Below are positions 21,398-23,172 of a stretch of 23,172 nt of DNA, piece by piece; the stretch's first letter is position 1, and each line of letters begins with the position of its first letter. Origin of the DNA: RBG-16-64-43 sp964353865 (GTDB lineage: Bacteria; Chloroflexota; Anaerolineae; Anaerolineales; RBG-16-64-43). The notes under the pieces are model-generated. The model was not told where the DNA came from and searched no databases. It was given only the letters and a program-made list of their open reading frames with translations. The position numbers were made by a program, and so were the translations under genes. The DNA lies in NCBI GenBank assembly GCA_964353865.1, contig CAYGXJ010000100.1, forward strand, positions 1 through 23,172. Direction: 5' to 3'.

Positions 21398-22833
21398 CCC
21401 GCCGACTCGCGCTGCTTGGTCTGGCCCTGCTGGTCGTGCCCGCTCTTCTGCGCGGGCTGTGGTTCTATCAAGGCGTCTATTGGCGCGGCTCGCCGGTAGC
21501 CACACCGGAGTATGCCTCGTTCACCGTCCCCCTGCCACCACTCTCCACAGCCGAGGCACCCGCTGCGCGCAGCGCATTGCACGGCGCACATGTGCTCATC
21601 GATCAATCGCACGCCAACAACTTCCTGGCCGCCGAGCTCGAGCCACTCGTGCGTGCAGTGAGCGCGCACGGTGGGCAAGTGGAATTCCTGACCTCGAGCG
21701 ACTCCGGCAGCTTGGCCACCCGCTTGGCCGCGGCCACCGCCTTGGTGGTGGCCGCACCCAACGCGCCGTTCACCCGCGACGAGGTGCAGCGGGTGGAAGC
21801 CTTTGTCGGACGCGGCGGGCGGGTGCTGGTACTCACCGACCCGACGCGCGGGTCGCCGCAGTACGACAGCTACTACTCCGATACGAGCACGCCTCTCGAC
21901 GACTCGTCCGCCGCAAACACGCTGCTGGCGCCGTTCGAGATCGCCGTCGCCGACGATTACCTCTACAACCTGAATGAGAACGAAGGCAACTTCCGCAACG
22001 TGCTGCTCACCCGCTTTGCGGTCTCGCCCCTCACGGCGGACCTCGGGCGCGTGGCTTTCTACGCCGCGCATTCGATCGCCTCGCCCAGCGGGCTCGCGCT
22101 CATCTCCGCAGACGAGCACACGCTCTCCTCACGCACCGACCGCGGCGGGGATCTGGCTGCGGCCGTGCTGGCGGCCAACGAACGCGTGCTGGCAGTCGGC
22201 GACCTGAGCTTTCTCTCGCCGCCCTACGATCATGTCGCCGACAACGCCCGCTGGATTTCCAACCTGGCCAGCTTCCTTCTGGGAGGCGAGCCCTCGCGTG
22301 CGCCGACGGACTTCCCGTACATCTTCTCCGGCCCAGTCGTGGTCCAGGCGCTGGGCGAACTGGAGATGTCGACCGACCTGATCACCGCGCTGTCCTCCCT
22401 GCAGTCCACCCTGGACGAGTCCGGTTTGGCGCTGACGATGGCCCAGAGCCCCGAGGCCTTGGCCAACCGGATCGTGCTGGCCACCTATGCCGACAAGGAG
22501 GAGTTGGCCCCCTTCGTCGGCGGGTTCGAGATCGGCTTGCCCGGCGCGGGAGGCGACCCGCTCCTGCAACTGCCGGGATGGCGCACGCTGGATGCCTCCC
22601 GGGTGGGGCTGATGCTCGTTGCTCGCAACGCCGGCCAAACCACGCTCACCCTCATCGGCGCCGATGCCTCCGCGGTGATCGAGTTGATCTCGGCTCTGGC
22701 GACGCACGACTTCTCGATGTGCATCGGCCAGGAGGGAATCGCGGCCTGCGCGCTCGACCCGGCCGATCTGCCTTCGCTCGATTTCGCTTTTGCCGACGAT
22801 GCCCTGCCGACGCTGGAGGGTGCGCTGCCCTGA
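21394..22833 (+). CDS. DUF4350/GldG-like exported or membrane-anchored protein of unknown function
   Basis: A 479-residue protein with one N-terminal hydrophobic segment (about 5-25) that may be an uncleaved anchor. Residues about 65-150 resemble the DUF4350/GldG-type domain, a class I glutamine-amidotransferase-like fold without its catalytic site: HVLIDQSHANNFLAAELEPL (67-86) and the pattern RVEAFVGRGGRVLVLTDP (133-150). A later segment, RVLAVGDLSFLSPPYDHVADN, resembles the second half of that fold, seen in proteins that sit beside ABC-type or AAA ATPases. The C-terminal third is not recognised. It is translationally coupled to the S49 protease gene upstream, hinting that it is an adaptor, substrate or inhibitor of that protease. 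No C-terminal helix is visible. Function is unknown. Confidence 0.75.
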   Translation: MTRRLALLGLALLVVPALLRGLWFYQGVYWRGSPVATPEYASFTVPLPPLSTAEAPAARSALHGAHVLIDQSHANNFLAAELEPLVRAVSAHGGQVEFLTSSDSGSLATRLAAATALVVAAPNAPFTRDEVQRVEAFVGRGGRVLVLTDPTRGSPQYDSYYSDTSTPLDDSSAANTLLAPFEIAVADDYLYNLNENEGNFRNVLLTRFAVSPLTADLGRVAFYAAHSIASPSGLALISADEHTLSSRTDRGGDLAAAVLAANERVLAVGDLSFLSPPYDHVADNARWISNLASFLLGGEPSRAPTDFPYIFSGPVVVQALGELEMSTDLITALSSLQSTLDESGLALTMAQSPEALANRIVLATYADKEELAPFVGGFEIGLPGAGGDPLLQLPGWRTLDASRVGLMLVARNAGQTTLTLIGADASAVIELISALATHDFSMCIGQEGIAACALDPADLPSLDFAFADDALPTLEGALP

Positions 22834-22836
22834 ATT

Positions 22837-22856
22837 CGGCAGAACCTGCGCTGCCG
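22837..22856 (+). terminator. Small hairpin after the DUF4350-like gene
   Basis: CGGCAG (22837-22842) and CTGCCG (22851-22856) form a 6-bp stem with an 8-base loop, 3 bases past the stop. No T-run follows on the plus strand. It is a weak terminator candidate and lies directly against the intron-like boundary at 22861. Confidence 0.4.
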
Positions 22857-22860
22857 GAGA

Positions 22861-23172
22861 ATTGAGTAGGGAGAGCGGGTCGCCCGCTCCCCCTCCCTGG
22901 CCTGACCCCCAGGGCGGGCTCACACCACCGGACATGCGGGTCCCATCCGGCGGTTCGGTGAACGTCAGGGCACCAAACGAACCTTGGCCCTCGAGCCCTT
23001 GTTGGTGGTCCGTGCCGGGAACGACTCGGCCCTCTGGCAGGATCCCAGCGGCTTCACCGCCTTCGCCCCATCAGTAGTTCCCCTATCCGGGGAAAGCGGC
23101 CTTCATGGCTCGTTCCACGAACTTTCCACTCCAGGCACATTCACCGTTCGGCCCTTCCCGGTGGATACCTGC
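22861..23172 (-). mobile_element. Probable 3' end of a group II intron (partial; continues past the right edge)
   Basis: This stretch has no credible reading frame on either strand and is rich in hairpins. On the minus strand a segment at 22923-22956 begins GAACCGCCGGATG and ends CATGTCCGGTGGTG, matching the general form of group II intron domain V (a 34-base hairpin closed by GAACCG.../...CGGT(G/T)). It is followed by GTGTGAG, two stable hairpins (22895-22914 and 22873-22889), and the ending CCCTACTCAAT at 22861. In that ending the A complementary to 22867 lies 7 bases from the last base, as the branch-point A does, and the element ends in AT, fitting the usual AY. The minus-strand sequence further upstream, to the edge, is non-coding, so any reverse transcriptase would lie outside. 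The domain V distal stem seems shortened, so the copy may be defective. Assignment rests on remembered family patterns, not on a search. Confidence 0.45.
22923..22956 (-). ncRNA. Domain V-like catalytic hairpin of the putative group II intron
   Basis: Thirty-four bases on the minus strand fold as ACCGCCGGA against TCCGGTGGT (one G-T wobble), with a bulge on the 3' side. This is the length and lower-stem layout of domain V. The distal stem (ATGGGACCCGCAT) pairs poorly compared with the usual form and lacks an obvious GNRA loop, which lowers confidence or suggests decay. Confidence 0.4.

Noticed and set aside
22861..23172. IscB/IsrB-type guide (HEARO/omega) RNA
   Set aside because: Considered because the stretch is a long structured non-coding segment. 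The domain V-like hairpin and the AT-ending with branch-type A fit an intron better, and no HNH/RuvC gene is visible. Cannot be fully excluded without the sequence to the right.
1..23172. CRISPR arrays, tRNA or rRNA genes, insertion sequences with transposase genes
   Set aside because: No regular direct-repeat/spacer pattern, no cloverleaf with T-loop and acceptor ends, and no transposase motif were seen on either strand.

Overview
The window looks like chromosome of a Chloroflexota bacterium, probably of the Anaerolineae type. The basis is high GC content, several proline/serine-tailed lipoproteins, an extracellular lipoprotein built of 'DSGC...ETGHN.C' repeats of the kind common in that phylum, a T-box controlled pheST operon, and opp/dpp-type peptide transport genes. 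The assignment is inferred from gene content; no rRNA is present. Most genes are ordinary housekeeping or envelope genes, with promoters of the -35/-10 sigma-70 type visible in front of several of them.

Region 1 (1-6900, minus strand) is a peptide/oligopeptide ABC transport locus. In transcription order it holds an orphan family-5 solute-binding lipoprotein with its own strong promoter, then the two ATPases (DppD- and DppF-like, overlapping by ATGA), then a leader region with a perfect Shine-Dalgarno, a tiny ORF and an operator-like repeat. After that come a second solute-binding lipoprotein, a strong intergenic hairpin and the start of the DppB-like permease, which runs off the left edge.

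Region 2 (7010-13530) has trmD on the minus strand, divergent from a plus-strand run of four genes: a membrane-anchored alkaline-phosphatase-superfamily enzyme, a Maf nucleotide pyrophosphatase, a lipoprotein MecA/PBP2-like transpeptidase and the ribosome-assembly GTPase RsgA. The Maf gene has no ordinary start codon in front of its signature motif and appears to begin at ATC.

Region 3 (13531-19680) holds a repeat lipoprotein with its own promoter and a hairpin leader, and a cold-shock protein with a long structured leader. Convergent to these lies the pheS-pheT operon on the minus strand, preceded by a T-box riboswitch whose specifier reads TTC (Phe) and followed by a clear intrinsic terminator.

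Region 4 (19650-22860, plus strand) holds a membrane-anchored FHA-domain protein whose promoter sits inside an inverted repeat, a long imperfect inverted repeat, an SppA/SohB-like S49 membrane protease, and a translationally coupled DUF4350/GldG-like secreted or anchored protein. The right edge (22861-23172) is non-coding, structured DNA whose minus strand resembles the 3' end (domains V and VI) of a group II intron; the rest lies outside the window.

I did not find a clear novel defence or mobile system. The most interesting leads are the ATC start of maf, the operator/leader in front of the binding-protein gene, the intron-like right edge, the structured leaders, and the uncharacterised protease-partner gene pair.
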